From Planctomycetota bacterium (GTDB lineage: Bacteria > Planctomycetota > Planctomycetia > Pirellulales > Pirellulaceae), in assembly GCA_029259935.1 (NCBI GenBank), contig JAJDEH010000069.1, positions 1 to 11,801 on the forward strand: a stretch of DNA of 11,801 nucleotides, in the 5' to 3' direction. Numbering within the stretch: position 1 is the first letter of the stretch; every line of letters begins with the position of its first letter. The position numbers were made by a program, and so were the translations under genes. Positions 1 to 8,398 of the stretch are shown piece after piece. The notes below the pieces were generated by a model that searched no databases, had not been told where the DNA came from, and saw nothing but the letters and a program-made list of their open reading frames with translations.

Positions 1-3000
1 CCCGACGAGCGAATCACCGGGATGCCGGTACCCGTCCCGTCGTCGAGGATCGTCAGATTGGTCACGCCCGCGGACTGGATGTTGTGATTGCCTGGAGCAA
101 CCGTGATGTCTTTTGCGCCGCCGCCGGCGACAATCTCAACATCGCCATTTTCGACGATGATCGTGTCACCGCCGCTGCCGGAGTTTATCTTCAGATCGAC
201 TAGATCGGTCGGAACCACGTCGCCATCCTCGACGATGATGGTGTCTTGGTCGCCGCCGGTTTGAACGACCAGCGAATCGAGCGACTTGTCCGTGTTGATC
301 AGCCGTGTGATCAGCCGGTTTCCCGGTGTGCGAGACACGTTCCCGTGGATTTCGATCTCGACGACGCCGCTCGTCCCGCCGCCGGAGACGCCGCGAATGT
401 CGATCAGGTCGTCTTGTTCGGTTTGCGGCCCGCTACTGGGGACGAACTCCACGCCGTCGATCGTGGTGTGGCCGCCAGTCATCTCAATGTTCAAGAAGTG
501 GTCGATGCCCGCCTCCGAGCCGACGTTCCCGGTGAAACGGTCGATGAAGACGGTGTCGCCGCCGCCACCCAGTTGTAGGCTTATGTCCTCGACCAGATTT
601 GCGGTGAGCGTGCTGCCCCCGCTGGCAGCGACTTCGAGCGATCCATTCCGCTTCGTGACGGCAATGTCATCGGCCAATTCTACGATTGTCGGTGACGACG
701 GCCCTGAAAGTGTGTTCTCGGTGATCGTCGTCGTCGCGCCGGTGGCGACCAGTGCGTCCACTCCGTCGCCGCCGTTGACTATGTCATCGCCCGCCGCGAC
801 ATCCCACGCGATCGTGTCGTCGTCAGAGCCGCCATTGATCGTGTCGTCGCCAGCACCCCCGTCAATGACGTCGTCTCCTTCATGCCCGTTGATCGTGTCA
901 TTGCCGGCCTCTCCGTCGATGATGTCGTTGCCGTCGTCCCCGTCGATCGTGTCGTCGCCGTCAGCTCCTCCGATGATGTCGTTGCCGCCGCCGCCAAAAA
1001 TCATGTCCGCGCTACTGCCGCCGACCAGCGTGTCGTCGTCCTCGTCGCCGCGGATCACTGCGGCCGCAGTCCCGTTGTGGATGATCTCGTCGTTGCCCGA
1101 ACCGCCGGAAATGTCGATCGGCACGCCCACGGTGGAATCGAAAAAGAATTTGTCCGCGCTTGTGTCGCCATCGGCGCGGATGTTCTTGACGTTTTCGAAT
1201 CGCTGTTGGCCTTGACCTTGGACATTTCCGTTAGCCTTGTTCCGACCAACGAAGTTGACGACGATCGTCTCGCCTAGAGAGGCGTCATCCGGATCGGTGG
1301 GGCCGAGTGAAACGAACGTGAAGTCTTCGAACGTGCTGTTGTCGCTTGACGAATCCCGCGCGTCGGTGGTGAACTGCCGCTGCGAGGCGGTCTCGCCGGC
1401 ATAGATGTCCAACGTGCCGTCATTTTGCACTGTGCCCAGCACGGGCGGCTCGACGACAATGCTGTCGATCAGGTTGGCGTCATTGTTCGGAAACTGCCCG
1501 CTTGCGAGCGTAACTTTGAAGAACTTGAACGACCAACTCGCCTTAAGGAACCGAAACGCGACGACCCCAATGGCGACACCGCCTTCAACAACCAGCGACC
1601 CTCCCACGTTCAAGAAACCTCCCGCCGTGGTGACCAATTCGAAAGGAGTCAGATTGGACGAATAATTGGCAATCTCCTGCAGCTCTAGTCCACGCACCTT
1701 CCCATCGTAGGCAAACGGTTCAGCAGGTCTGGGAACGGACGATCCGTCCGAGAGAAGAAACTCGACCGTACCATTGGGAAGGTCATTGAGGTCAAACATC
1801 AAAGTGCCGACGATCCCGCCGGAGATCGCCGCGCTAAACGCAAGGATGTCCAGGTCCAAGGCTGCTTTGGCATACGGTTTGACGGAGAGCTTGAAGGCCA
1901 GTTCGGGATTGTCGCGGTCTGAACGCTTGAAGTCCGATCCGAGCACTCCCACTCCTTCAATCTCATTGGAAAACAGGGCGGGAAGCCCCGCGGTGGGAAT
2001 GCCGTCGGTGGTGCCGGTCGCGTTGTGGTCGTCCAAAAAGTGTCCGTTCGCCAACACGCGGACGTTGTCCGCAACCGACAGAGCCAAGAAATTCGTATTC
2101 GTAAAGTCGAGCTGATTGGTCAGGGTCGCGATTCCGCCCGCGTCGTAGCCATACTTCAGATTCGTGGCGATGCCAAAGACGACTTCCAATCCGAATTCCG
2201 CCTGCACTCCGACTTTGTCCAGAGCCTTTTTGATTGCGGGGAAGGGGAATGAGAACGGCACTTCGAACTTGAAATCGAGCCCCAGCGTCGACGAGAAGCT
2301 GGCAAACTCGACGGTGGAGTCGCCCAGCATCATGTCAAACAACAGGCCGGGGTCATCGAGGAATGGAAAGGCAAATCCTGCTCTGCCGTGAAACAGCTTC
2401 TCGGCCTTGAACTTCTTGCCTTTGGGATTCTTGAACCCGTCTAGCGACCGCTTCACGACTTCGTTGTCGGCGTTCTTGTCCAGTCGTTGAAATTGCCGGC
2501 CGGTGGCATCGCCGCGGCTCAGCCCGCCAGACGAGGCGAAACCGAACTTCGAGCTGCCGATCTTGGCCATCGAGTCGGCTTGCACCGAGGATTTGAAATC
2601 GCCGGGTTCGAACGTTGGCAGGTCTAACAGCGTGTCGAGCGGCTCGAGGAACAAACTGTCGAGAACCAACAGCCGAGTCAGCAGCGTCTGGTTGCCGGAG
2701 ACCGTCGCGCCGAGTTTAATCAAATCAATCAGCGAGGGTCCCTGGCCCAGATTCAGTTTCACGAACATCTCATTGATGCCGGGGATGGGGTCTTTGAAGA
2801 TGTCCACGATCGTCGAAAACGGCTGGACAATGTCGCTGACTAGGCCGGACGTCGGCGTGATGAATTCGGTTAGGAATTTCACGAAGTCGACCTGCGTGTT
2901 GTCGTAGGACAGTTCCCCGTCGATGCTAAAATTTGTCGGATCCGTGACGTTGATGTTGTCCCACCGCAGAGCGACATCGGTCGTGAAATCCATATCCACG

Positions 3001-3971
3001 GCGGCATCGACGCCGCTGACTAAGCCGCCAAAGTCGGGCACGGCGCTAAAGTCGGCGTTCAGGTTGGCCACCGCCGATCCGGTAATGGTGGTCTCTTGGC
3101 CGAGCAGCGTCTCCCACTCGGTGCTGCCCAAGCTCGCGTCGTCTTCAGTCGACGTGAGATCGACCTCGTACGTGTGGTCGAACGTCGAAGGCGATGTGCT
3201 GTCCTGGTGGTAAAGCGCGCCGAAGATGCCAAGCTTGCCATAACCAACCAAGTCCGGCGTGATGCGGCCCGCGATATTCACGCTGATTTCGTCAGAGCCA
3301 TTGGTGATGCTACTGCTGTTCGATACATCGATGAAGAATTCCGAGCCCGTGACGCCGACGACTAAGTCAAACGACCAAGTGACGTCGGCGGTCACGCTGT
3401 CGACGTGGCCAAGCAAGACCTCCACGGCTGGGCTTTCAAGCAGTGATAAGTCGAATGTTTGATTGGTCAGTGTTTGGGTTAGGGGAATCGTGAATTGCAC
3501 CAGGTCCGACACGATGCTGCCGCTCGCTTGAACGTTGGACTCGCTGGCCCCCAACGAAGCAAAGCGGCTGGCAATCTCCACGCGGACTTCCTGCACGGTT
3601 GCGGATGCAAAGTCAAAGTTCTGGTCGCCACCAGTCGCCCAGGCCTCTTCGATGGCATTGGCGAATTGCCCGCTGGAGTGCGACGCCAATTGACTTCCGA
3701 TCAAGGGTAGGTTCGCGTCCAGCGCACCATCGGCCACGTCCGCATCCGTCCCGGACAGCAGATCTTGAACAACGGGAAACAGGTCGGCAGCCGCGTCGCC
3801 CCGAAGACCCTCGTCGAGCAAATCGAGATCAGCAGCCAGCAATTGCCGGTTCTCGAGGCGTTCGATCGACGTTCGATACAAGTACTTTTCTCGTTGTCTG
3901 CGTTCGATCCTGTCTTTCCTTCTAAGGGAAGAAGGCAATCGGGTCCACCACGAATCGCGGCGTTTGGTCAT
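1..3971 (-). CDS. Giant LEPR-XLL-type surface/secreted protein with RTX calcium-binding repeats (3' end beyond window)
   Basis: One uninterrupted minus-strand frame runs from ATG at 3971 to the left edge: 1323 whole codons with no stop, so the C-terminus is missing. The N-terminus is very basic (MTKRRDSWW, then RLPSSLRRKDRIERRQ) and leads into LENRQLLAAD at residues 39-48. This resembles the LEPR-XLL motif that marks the N-terminus of many large planctomycete exported proteins; no classical signal peptide is visible. Residues about 50-880 are acidic, beta-type sequence that I cannot assign to a family. Residues 975-1055 are nine tandem glycine/aspartate nonapeptides (GGGGNDIIG, GHEGDDVID and so on), the RTX beta-roll that binds calcium outside the cell. 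Beta-rich repeats follow (TIIVEDGDV, TIIVENGDV). A GAGG Shine-Dalgarno lies 5-6 bases before the ATG. It starts 177 bases after the kinase gene and may be read from that operon. An adhesin or matrix-type cell-surface role is inference; the RTX assignment is firm. Confidence 0.9.
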   Translation of the reverse strand, partial: MTKRRDSWWTRLPSSLRRKDRIERRQREKYLYRTSIERLENRQLLAADLDLLDEGLRGDAAADLFPVVQDLLSGTDADVADGALDANLPLIGSQLASHSSGQFANAIEEAWATGGDQNFDFASATVQEVRVEIASRFASLGASESNVQASGSIVSDLVQFTIPLTQTLTNQTFDLSLLESPAVEVLLGHVDSVTADVTWSFDLVVGVTGSEFFIDVSNSSSITNGSDEISVNIAGRITPDLVGYGKLGIFGALYHQDSTSPSTFDHTYEVDLTSTEDDASLGSTEWETLLGQETTITGSAVANLNADFSAVPDFGGLVSGVDAAVDMDFTTDVALRWDNINVTDPTNFSIDGELSYDNTQVDFVKFLTEFITPTSGLVSDIVQPFSTIVDIFKDPIPGINEMFVKLNLGQGPSLIDLIKLGATVSGNQTLLTRLLVLDSLFLEPLDTLLDLPTFEPGDFKSSVQADSMAKIGSSKFGFASSGGLSRGDATGRQFQRLDKNADNEVVKRSLDGFKNPKGKKFKAEKLFHGRAGFAFPFLDDPGLLFDMMLGDSTVEFASFSSTLGLDFKFEVPFSFPFPAIKKALDKVGVQAEFGLEVVFGIATNLKYGYDAGGIATLTNQLDFTNTNFLALSVADNVRVLANGHFLDDHNATGTTDGIPTAGLPALFSNEIEGVGVLGSDFKRSDRDNPELAFKLSVKPYAKAALDLDILAFSAAISGGIVGTLMFDLNDLPNGTVEFLLSDGSSVPRPAEPFAYDGKVRGLELQEIANYSSNLTPFELVTTAGGFLNVGGSLVVEGGVAIGVVAFRFLKASWSFKFFKVTLASGQFPNNDANLIDSIVVEPPVLGTVQNDGTLDIYAGETASQRQFTTDARDSSSDNSTFEDFTFVSLGPTDPDDASLGETIVVNFVGRNKANGNVQGQGQQRFENVKNIRADGDTSADKFFFDSTVGVPIDISGGSGNDEIIHNGTAAAVIRGDEDDDTLVGGSSADMIFGGGGNDIIGGADGDDTIDGDDGNDIIDGEAGNDTINGHEGDDVIDGGAGDDTINGGSDDDTIAWDVAAGDDIVNGGDGVDALVATGATTTITENTLSGPSSPTIVELADDIAVTKRNGSLEVAASGGSTLTANLVEDISLQLGGGGDTVFIDRFTGNVGSEAGIDHFLNIEMTGGHTTIDGVEFVPSSGPQTEQDDLIDIRGVSGGGTSGVVEIEIHGNVSRTPGNRLITRLINTDKSLDSLVVQTGGDQDTIIVEDGDVVPTDLVDLKINSGSGGDTIIVENGDVEIVAGGGAKDITVAPGNHNIQSAGVTNLTILDDGTGTGIPVIRSS
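807..1049 (-). repeat. Nine tandem 27-bp units encoding RTX nonapeptides
   Basis: In the minus frame, nine consecutive nine-residue units fit G-G-x-G-(N/D)-D-x-(I/V/L)-x, from GDEDDDTLV (first) to GGSDDDTIA (last), encoding residues 975-1055. At DNA level this gives a degenerate 27-bp periodicity rich in gtcgtcgcc-like strings on the plus strand. The first two and last units are degenerate: GGSSADMIF lacks the third Gly, and GGSDDDTIA has Asp in its place. A further isolated unit (NGGDGVDAL) follows about 15 residues later. In known RTX proteins the Asp and Gly turns coordinate calcium and drive folding after secretion. Confidence 0.9.
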
Positions 3972-3976
3972 GGTTA

Positions 3977-3980
3977 CCTC
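3977..3980 (-). promoter_or_regulatory. Shine-Dalgarno GAGG for the RTX protein gene
   Basis: The minus strand reads TGAGGTAACCATG: GAGG followed by a five-base spacer and the ATG at 3971. It fixes the start and indicates independent translation initiation rather than coupling to the kinase stop 177 bases upstream. Confidence 0.6.
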
Positions 3981-4148
3981 AGCGGGCAGTTGGTAGGTAT
4001 TTAAGTGCGCAGCGGCACTGTGAGGACTTTTGATGAAATGCGAGATCCGCTGGAGGCGCGCTTGCGAATTTGCGAAAAAAGGAGCAAATCCGACTAAAAG
4101 CAGGCCAAGAATGCACCTAGAGAAGCCGAAACAGGAAGACTGTCCCAG

Positions 4149-7100
4149 CTATTGGGTCGGATCTACGGACGGGCCAAAGTTGCGGACTCGCAATGTGAAC
4201 GGACCGTGTCCTGAGCCCCCGACGACAACTAAGTACTTGCCTGAGGTGGCGGGGGTTAGGTCCACACGGGTCAGCCCCAAAACTCTGGGTCCAAGGCCGC
4301 TCGGAAGATCCACGGGTTGTCTTTTCGGAGCCTGGATCGACTTTAGTCGCCAACCTGGTCCCGCTGACAATTCCAAGGAGTACATCTGGCCAGATTCGAG
4401 GTCCATGTCGACCTCAAATTCGGCTTGTCGGGTGAAATTTCCGCGCGGCGGTGATTCCGCGGACTGAACCAGCGGCGAGCCGACCTCTTGCACTTCGGTG
4501 ATCATCAGTTCGAACGGCCCAGACTGTTCGGGCAGTTGAGATGAGACCACCACTTTGTAATGTCCGTTTTCCTCCGGCGTGAACACTAGCCGCGATCGTC
4601 GTGGATTGGTCGGCGACAAGAAGTTATTGAAGCGGAGGCAGTGCTGTTGTGCATCCTCCACGCGTAAACAGGTGGGGTAATCTCCCGACGCGTCGATTTG
4701 GTAGTGCTTGTTCGCTTCAAGGTGAACCAGATAGGCTGCGCGGAGACAGCCTCGATTTGGGAAAGAAGCTTCCAAGAATCCGTCCGCCTTTAACTCACCC
4801 GAAACTTGGGCGCGGCCTTCTTGCATTGTGATCCTAGTTGCTTCCTCTTTCATCAGCGCAGCGTAGCCCCGCGCCTGCTGCAGGCTCCGTTCTACTCGGG
4901 CGTATTTAGGATGCGACTTCGACATCAGTTGCATCGCCTTTTCAAAGGCTTTCATCGATTCTACGTAACGGCAATCGCTCAACAGGGCTTCCCCAACGCC
5001 CGCCTGAGCTGAAAAATGACTGGAATCAATTGCCAAAGACGCCTCGAATTCTTGAACGGATTCGTCGTAACGGCCTAACTGCAATAGCGCTAGCCCTAGA
5101 TTGCTCCTGTAAGTGGCCTGGTTTGGGTCCTGGCTTATGCCAATCTGAAACGTGTCGACGGCTTCCTGCCAACGACCCTGGTTCAGGTAGACTGTCCCCA
5201 GATTGAAGTAAGAGATCGTTGCTTCCTTGGGATTAATCGCAATCGCCTTGCGATAGGCCGCAATGGCCCCCGCTACGTCCTCTTGCTGCGAGAGCACTAC
5301 TCCCAGATTGTTGTATATAACAACGGTATCGGGGCGAATCGCCAAAGCCGCTTGCAAATAGGCGGTCCGCTCCGCCGGTGTTTCACCTAGTCTGGTCATG
5401 GCGAAGTTCAACCAAAAGTCGTTGGGGTACTCCAACAGAGCCATTTTCAGTATCGATCTTCGCTTTTCGGGACGTAATCTGAAAGCCAAAGCATCGAGCG
5501 TGTGAGGCGGCTGTTTCGTGACGTCCACCTCGTCGGCCAAAGCATTCACCCAATCTCGGTTCTTCTTCCAGGTCTTGAGATCCCGAAAACGATCGCGCCA
5601 AGCGTCAGGATCAGCCTTGCGGGCAATTTCCAAGATCGCGGGAAACAACAGCTTGTCTTGGCTGTCGCGCAACCGTGTACCTACCGCCCAGTGATCCAGC
5701 GCGGCAACGAAGATCTGGCGAAAGGAAGATTCCCGAATTCTTCGCGCGATTTCATCGGGCTCGTCCTTCCCGACTTCCACGTCCAGCACTTCACGAAACA
5801 TCTGTTGGTAGCCAACGCCGGCAGCCTCCATATGAAGAGCCCGGTCGCTGCCAACGCGGACGGCATCCAAACGGATGCGGTCGAATCGCTGGGCCAGTTT
5901 GAGATGCCGCTCGTGCCCTTCCAACTCTCGCTTCACGGCCCCGAACCGCTTGCCGATGGTGGCTTGAACTGTTTCTGTATCAGCTTCTGCGATTAACTCG
6001 ACTCGCTGCCAAGACGCGCGAACAGCTTCAAGCTGCCGCCGCCACTCATCCAGATCGTAGACAAGCGATCGAGATGCATGGGGCTCAACGAGACCCTTTT
6101 CGAGATCGAGGAGTTGCTTTTCGACTTGGTCCAACGCGGAGGATGTATCCCGAATCAATTGCGCTTGTTGCGCGCTGCGCTTGGCTTCCGCTGTCTGATA
6201 CCACAATCCTCCAACGGAAGCGGCAATCACAGCCACAAAAGCCAAGGTTATCGCAACGGCTGTGAAGCGCTGATGTTTGCGGATCCAGCGTGAAGCCCGC
6301 GTCCTGATCGGCTCGTGCCAACCAGACAAGGGTTCGTCCGCCAGCCAGTTATCCACGTCCGCAGCCAGCTCCAAGGCGCCCCCGTATCGGTCTTTGGGGT
6401 CCACAGCCATTGCTTTCAGGCAGACTGCCTCCAGCGCGGCGGGAACGTTCTTGTTCACGTCGCGCGGGCGCGGAAATTCGCCCCTTTGCGCTTTGGCCAA
6501 CAGGTCGGGAAGTTTCTCGTCCCGTGGAGTTTTGCCGGTGAGCAGCTTGTACAACATCGCGCCTAGGCTGTAGACGTCGCTGAGTGGTCCCACTTGTTTG
6601 CTATCTCCCGAGGCTTGCTCAGGGCTCATGTAGGCGGGCGTGCCCATCGCCGTGCCGGCCCGAGTGGCGGAGACGGCATTGCCAGTGGAGAGAAGTCCCT
6701 CTTCGGTGTCGATACTTGCCTCGGCTTCGGCAGTCGCTAGGACTCGCGCTAGTCCCCAGTCGACGATCAGAGTTTCGCCGTAAGGGCCGAGCATGACGTT
6801 GTTGGGCTTTAGATCGCGGTGGATGACCCCTCGACTATGAGCATAGGCAGTTGCTTGGCACACTGCCACGAACCGCCCCAGCAATTGGCGCATTGCCCTG
6901 CTCCGCTCGTCCGGAGTTTGGCCGGATGCTTCTCCATCGTGGAAATGCGCAATGGCCTCTTCAAACGTTTCACCGCGAATGAACCGCATCGCGTAGTAAG
7001 GGCGGCCGTCGTTGTGATGGCCCACGCCGTAAACTGGTACGATTCCAGGGTGCTCTAAACGCCCGGTCACCTCCGCTTCGAGCAGGAAGCGATTCTTCAG

Positions 7101-7520
7101 GTTGCCGTCGCGAGCGAACTCGGTTCGAATTTCCTTGAGTGCAACTTCACGTCCGAATTCGCGGTCTTCCGCGACAAACACCTCGCCCAGCCCGCCCTGC
7201 GCGTGCAATCGCAGGACGCGGTAACGAAGGCGTTGCTCTTCTAAAGAGCTGCCTTCTTCCGTAGCCAGACTGTCAGAGGTGAATTGCTTGCCATCGGTAC
7301 CACCAGAAACGTCGCGATGGGTGTCTGGCGGTGCATGCTCGACAACGGGCCTATCTAGGAACGACGCCGGCGACGCGTTGGCCTCAAGTAAACCCTTCGT
7401 CAACCGGCGCAATTCATCGTTGTCTCCGCACGCCTTGTCAACGAAGCCCTCTTGTTCGGCCGGCGGACAGTCGAGCGACTCGTAAAAGATTCTCTTGGCG
7501 TTTTTAATCAACTCGCTCAT
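4149..7520 (-). CDS. Membrane-spanning Ser/Thr protein kinase with TPR repeats and PPC-like C-terminal modules
   Basis: A 1123-residue Hanks-type kinase. The N-terminal 60 residues (AKRIFYESLDCPP, DELRRL) match the short leader common in planctomycete kinases. The kinase domain spans about residues 100-393: glycine loop QGGLGEV (108-114), catalytic Lys129 in VALKEI, helix-C Glu148, HRDLKPNN with Asp236, DWG at 254-256 in place of DFG, and GTPAYMSPE ending at 301. All catalytic residues are present, so it should be active. A single membrane helix lies at about 420-440, then a charged, probably coiled-coil stretch to about 545. TPR-like repeats cover about 716-870 (YNNLGVVL, YFNLGTVYLNQG, YRSNLGLALLQLG). 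Two beta-rich blocks (about 904-1009 and 1025-1117) end in patterns like GHYKVVV and GKYLVVVGG...GPFTLRV, resembling bacterial pre-peptidase C-terminal domains; that match is tentative. Topology implies the kinase is cytoplasmic and TPR/beta modules are extracytoplasmic. ATG lies seven bases after the sigma-factor stop, with no clear ribosome site, so coupling is likely. Confidence 0.93.
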   Translation of the reverse strand: MSELIKNAKRIFYESLDCPPAEQEGFVDKACGDNDELRRLTKGLLEANASPASFLDRPVVEHAPPDTHRDVSGGTDGKQFTSDSLATEEGSSLEEQRLRYRVLRLHAQGGLGEVFVAEDREFGREVALKEIRTEFARDGNLKNRFLLEAEVTGRLEHPGIVPVYGVGHHNDGRPYYAMRFIRGETFEEAIAHFHDGEASGQTPDERSRAMRQLLGRFVAVCQATAYAHSRGVIHRDLKPNNVMLGPYGETLIVDWGLARVLATAEAEASIDTEEGLLSTGNAVSATRAGTAMGTPAYMSPEQASGDSKQVGPLSDVYSLGAMLYKLLTGKTPRDEKLPDLLAKAQRGEFPRPRDVNKNVPAALEAVCLKAMAVDPKDRYGGALELAADVDNWLADEPLSGWHEPIRTRASRWIRKHQRFTAVAITLAFVAVIAASVGGLWYQTAEAKRSAQQAQLIRDTSSALDQVEKQLLDLEKGLVEPHASRSLVYDLDEWRRQLEAVRASWQRVELIAEADTETVQATIGKRFGAVKRELEGHERHLKLAQRFDRIRLDAVRVGSDRALHMEAAGVGYQQMFREVLDVEVGKDEPDEIARRIRESSFRQIFVAALDHWAVGTRLRDSQDKLLFPAILEIARKADPDAWRDRFRDLKTWKKNRDWVNALADEVDVTKQPPHTLDALAFRLRPEKRRSILKMALLEYPNDFWLNFAMTRLGETPAERTAYLQAALAIRPDTVVIYNNLGVVLSQQEDVAGAIAAYRKAIAINPKEATISYFNLGTVYLNQGRWQEAVDTFQIGISQDPNQATYRSNLGLALLQLGRYDESVQEFEASLAIDSSHFSAQAGVGEALLSDCRYVESMKAFEKAMQLMSKSHPKYARVERSLQQARGYAALMKEEATRITMQEGRAQVSGELKADGFLEASFPNRGCLRAAYLVHLEANKHYQIDASGDYPTCLRVEDAQQHCLRFNNFLSPTNPRRSRLVFTPEENGHYKVVVSSQLPEQSGPFELMITEVQEVGSPLVQSAESPPRGNFTRQAEFEVDMDLESGQMYSLELSAGPGWRLKSIQAPKRQPVDLPSGLGPRVLGLTRVDLTPATSGKYLVVVGGSGHGPFTLRVRNFGPSVDPTQ

Positions 7521-7527
7521 GGCGCTA

Positions 7528-8097
7528 CTAGGATGGATCGGAGTAGGAAGAGAGTGCAGTGGTTAGGTAGGCTTTGGCATATTTCCAATAACGGTAAGCG
7601 ACGTTACGCGTGATTCCCAGCGCATCGGCCGCCTCTTCAATCGTCATCCCTGTGAAGTACCGCAGCTTGACCAACTGGGTCTCCTCGGGGCTGTTTTCGG
7701 CAAGTTTATCCAACGCTTCGCTTAGGTCGACTAATTGGTCGGACGGAATAGAAATATCGATCTGCGCTTCATCATAGTCGACGCGCACCTTACCACCGCC
7801 TCGTTTCATGGTCAGTTTACGTCGCGCTTGCTCTACCACGATTCTTCGCATCGCTTCCGCGGCGGCGGCAAAAAAATGCCCTCGATGGTCCCATTGTTTC
7901 TTGGGGTCAGCCCCAACGAGCCGCAAATAAGCTTCGTGAACGAGGGCGGTTGGCTGCAGGGTTTGGCCGGGAGTCACCTGGGCCAAAGTTCGGGCCGCGA
8001 CTCTGCGCAAATCGTCGTAGACCAGCTCCAGAAGTTCTTCGGCCGCGGTGGAATCACCGTCGCCAACCGACTCCAAGAGTTGTGTGACATCCGCCAT
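7528..8097 (-). CDS. ECF-type RNA polymerase sigma factor (Sig-70_X6 / Sigma70_ECF family)
   Basis: A 189-residue sigma-70 family protein. Region 2 occupies about residues 18-95 (AAEELLELVYDDLRRVAA, TLQPTALVHEAYLRLVG, HFFAAAAEAMRRIVVEQAR), with wording typical of the planctomycete/acidobacterial subgroup TIGR02999. Region 4 occupies about 125-180, with the helix-turn-helix MTIEEAADALGITRNVAYRY contacting the -35 element. I chose ATG at 8097 (MADVTQLLES, the usual start in this subgroup). An in-frame GTG five codons upstream (8112) is possible, but it would leave only about ten bases of leader after the predicted -10 box. The gene directly precedes a Ser/Thr kinase with a seven-base gap. This pairing is recurrent in planctomycetes, and in such pairs the kinase is thought to replace an anti-sigma factor. 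No separate anti-sigma gene is seen here. Confidence 0.95.
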   Translation of the reverse strand: MADVTQLLESVGDGDSTAAEELLELVYDDLRRVAARTLAQVTPGQTLQPTALVHEAYLRLVGADPKKQWDHRGHFFAAAAEAMRRIVVEQARRKLTMKRGGGKVRVDYDEAQIDISIPSDQLVDLSEALDKLAENSPEETQLVKLRYFTGMTIEEAADALGITRNVAYRYWKYAKAYLTTALSSYSDPS

Positions 8098-8129
8098 TTT
8101 GTATAGTTTCACCCGCCGTTTAAAGGTCG

Positions 8130-8135
8130 ATTATA
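8130..8135 (-). promoter_or_regulatory. Consensus -10 box upstream of the sigma factor gene
   Basis: The minus strand reads GGTGGTATAATCGACC, a perfect TATAAT. A start of transcription about seven bases downstream (near 8123) would leave a leader of about 26 bases to the ATG at 8097. No good TTGACA-like -35 box is visible at 16-18 bases upstream (CCAGGA at 17), so this may be a weak or activator-dependent housekeeping promoter. A sigma-autoregulated promoter cannot be judged from one site. Confidence 0.4.
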
Positions 8136-8230
8136 CCACCTGGAATGCTAGTTCCTGGTCGAATCCCCAAACATTCCCAATCCTGCCAGCCCTTCGAGAG
8201 CAACAATTAGTGTTGGCTGTCGAGCCATTC

Positions 8231-8398
8231 TTAAGATGGCGAGAGTGTTTTCTGGGTGACGTTCGACTGGGCGTCGTAGAGCGTCTCGGTCTTGGCGTGA
8301 ATCTCCGCCAACGTGCCGCTGATGTCGGTGTGGTAATCCCCCAGCGCGTAACGGGCCGCGTCGGTCAGCGATTCGATGCTGATCACCTTTCTTGCGCG
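8231..8398 (-). pseudogene. Gene fragment of unknown identity (C-terminal remnant, minus strand)
   Basis: About 55 codons on the minus strand ending at TAA 8231-8233 read RKVISIESLTDAARYALG, then DYHTDISGTLAEIHAKTETL. Third codon positions are overwhelmingly G or C, unlike random intergenic DNA and more biased than the neighbouring sigma gene, which argues for a coding origin. An open frame extends upstream to about 8698, but that stretch is antisense to the IS110 remnant, so the original 5' part was apparently replaced or lost. The family is not recognised. It could be a short intact gene only if a start exists inside the IS remnant; I consider a truncated remnant more likely. Confidence 0.4.

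Noticed and set aside
286..1215. 309-codon plus-strand frame rich in Ser, Pro and Val
   Set aside because: It is the antisense of the RTX repeat region. The periodic 27-bp repeats keep the frame open; the minus frame has the meaningful motif pattern and extends far further.
4030..4467. 145-codon plus-strand frame
   Set aside because: Mostly antisense to the 3' end of the kinase gene, with no recognisable motif or ribosome site.
8098..8112. GTG start for the sigma factor, five codons upstream
   Set aside because: Too close to the consensus -10 box, and homologous proteins typically begin at the M(A/S)DVTQ position.
8148..8226. PEP-CTERM-like tail (RQPTLIVALEGLAGLGMFG) on the minus strand
   Set aside because: The Pro-Glu-Pro motif and arginine cluster are missing and no coherent gene leads into it.
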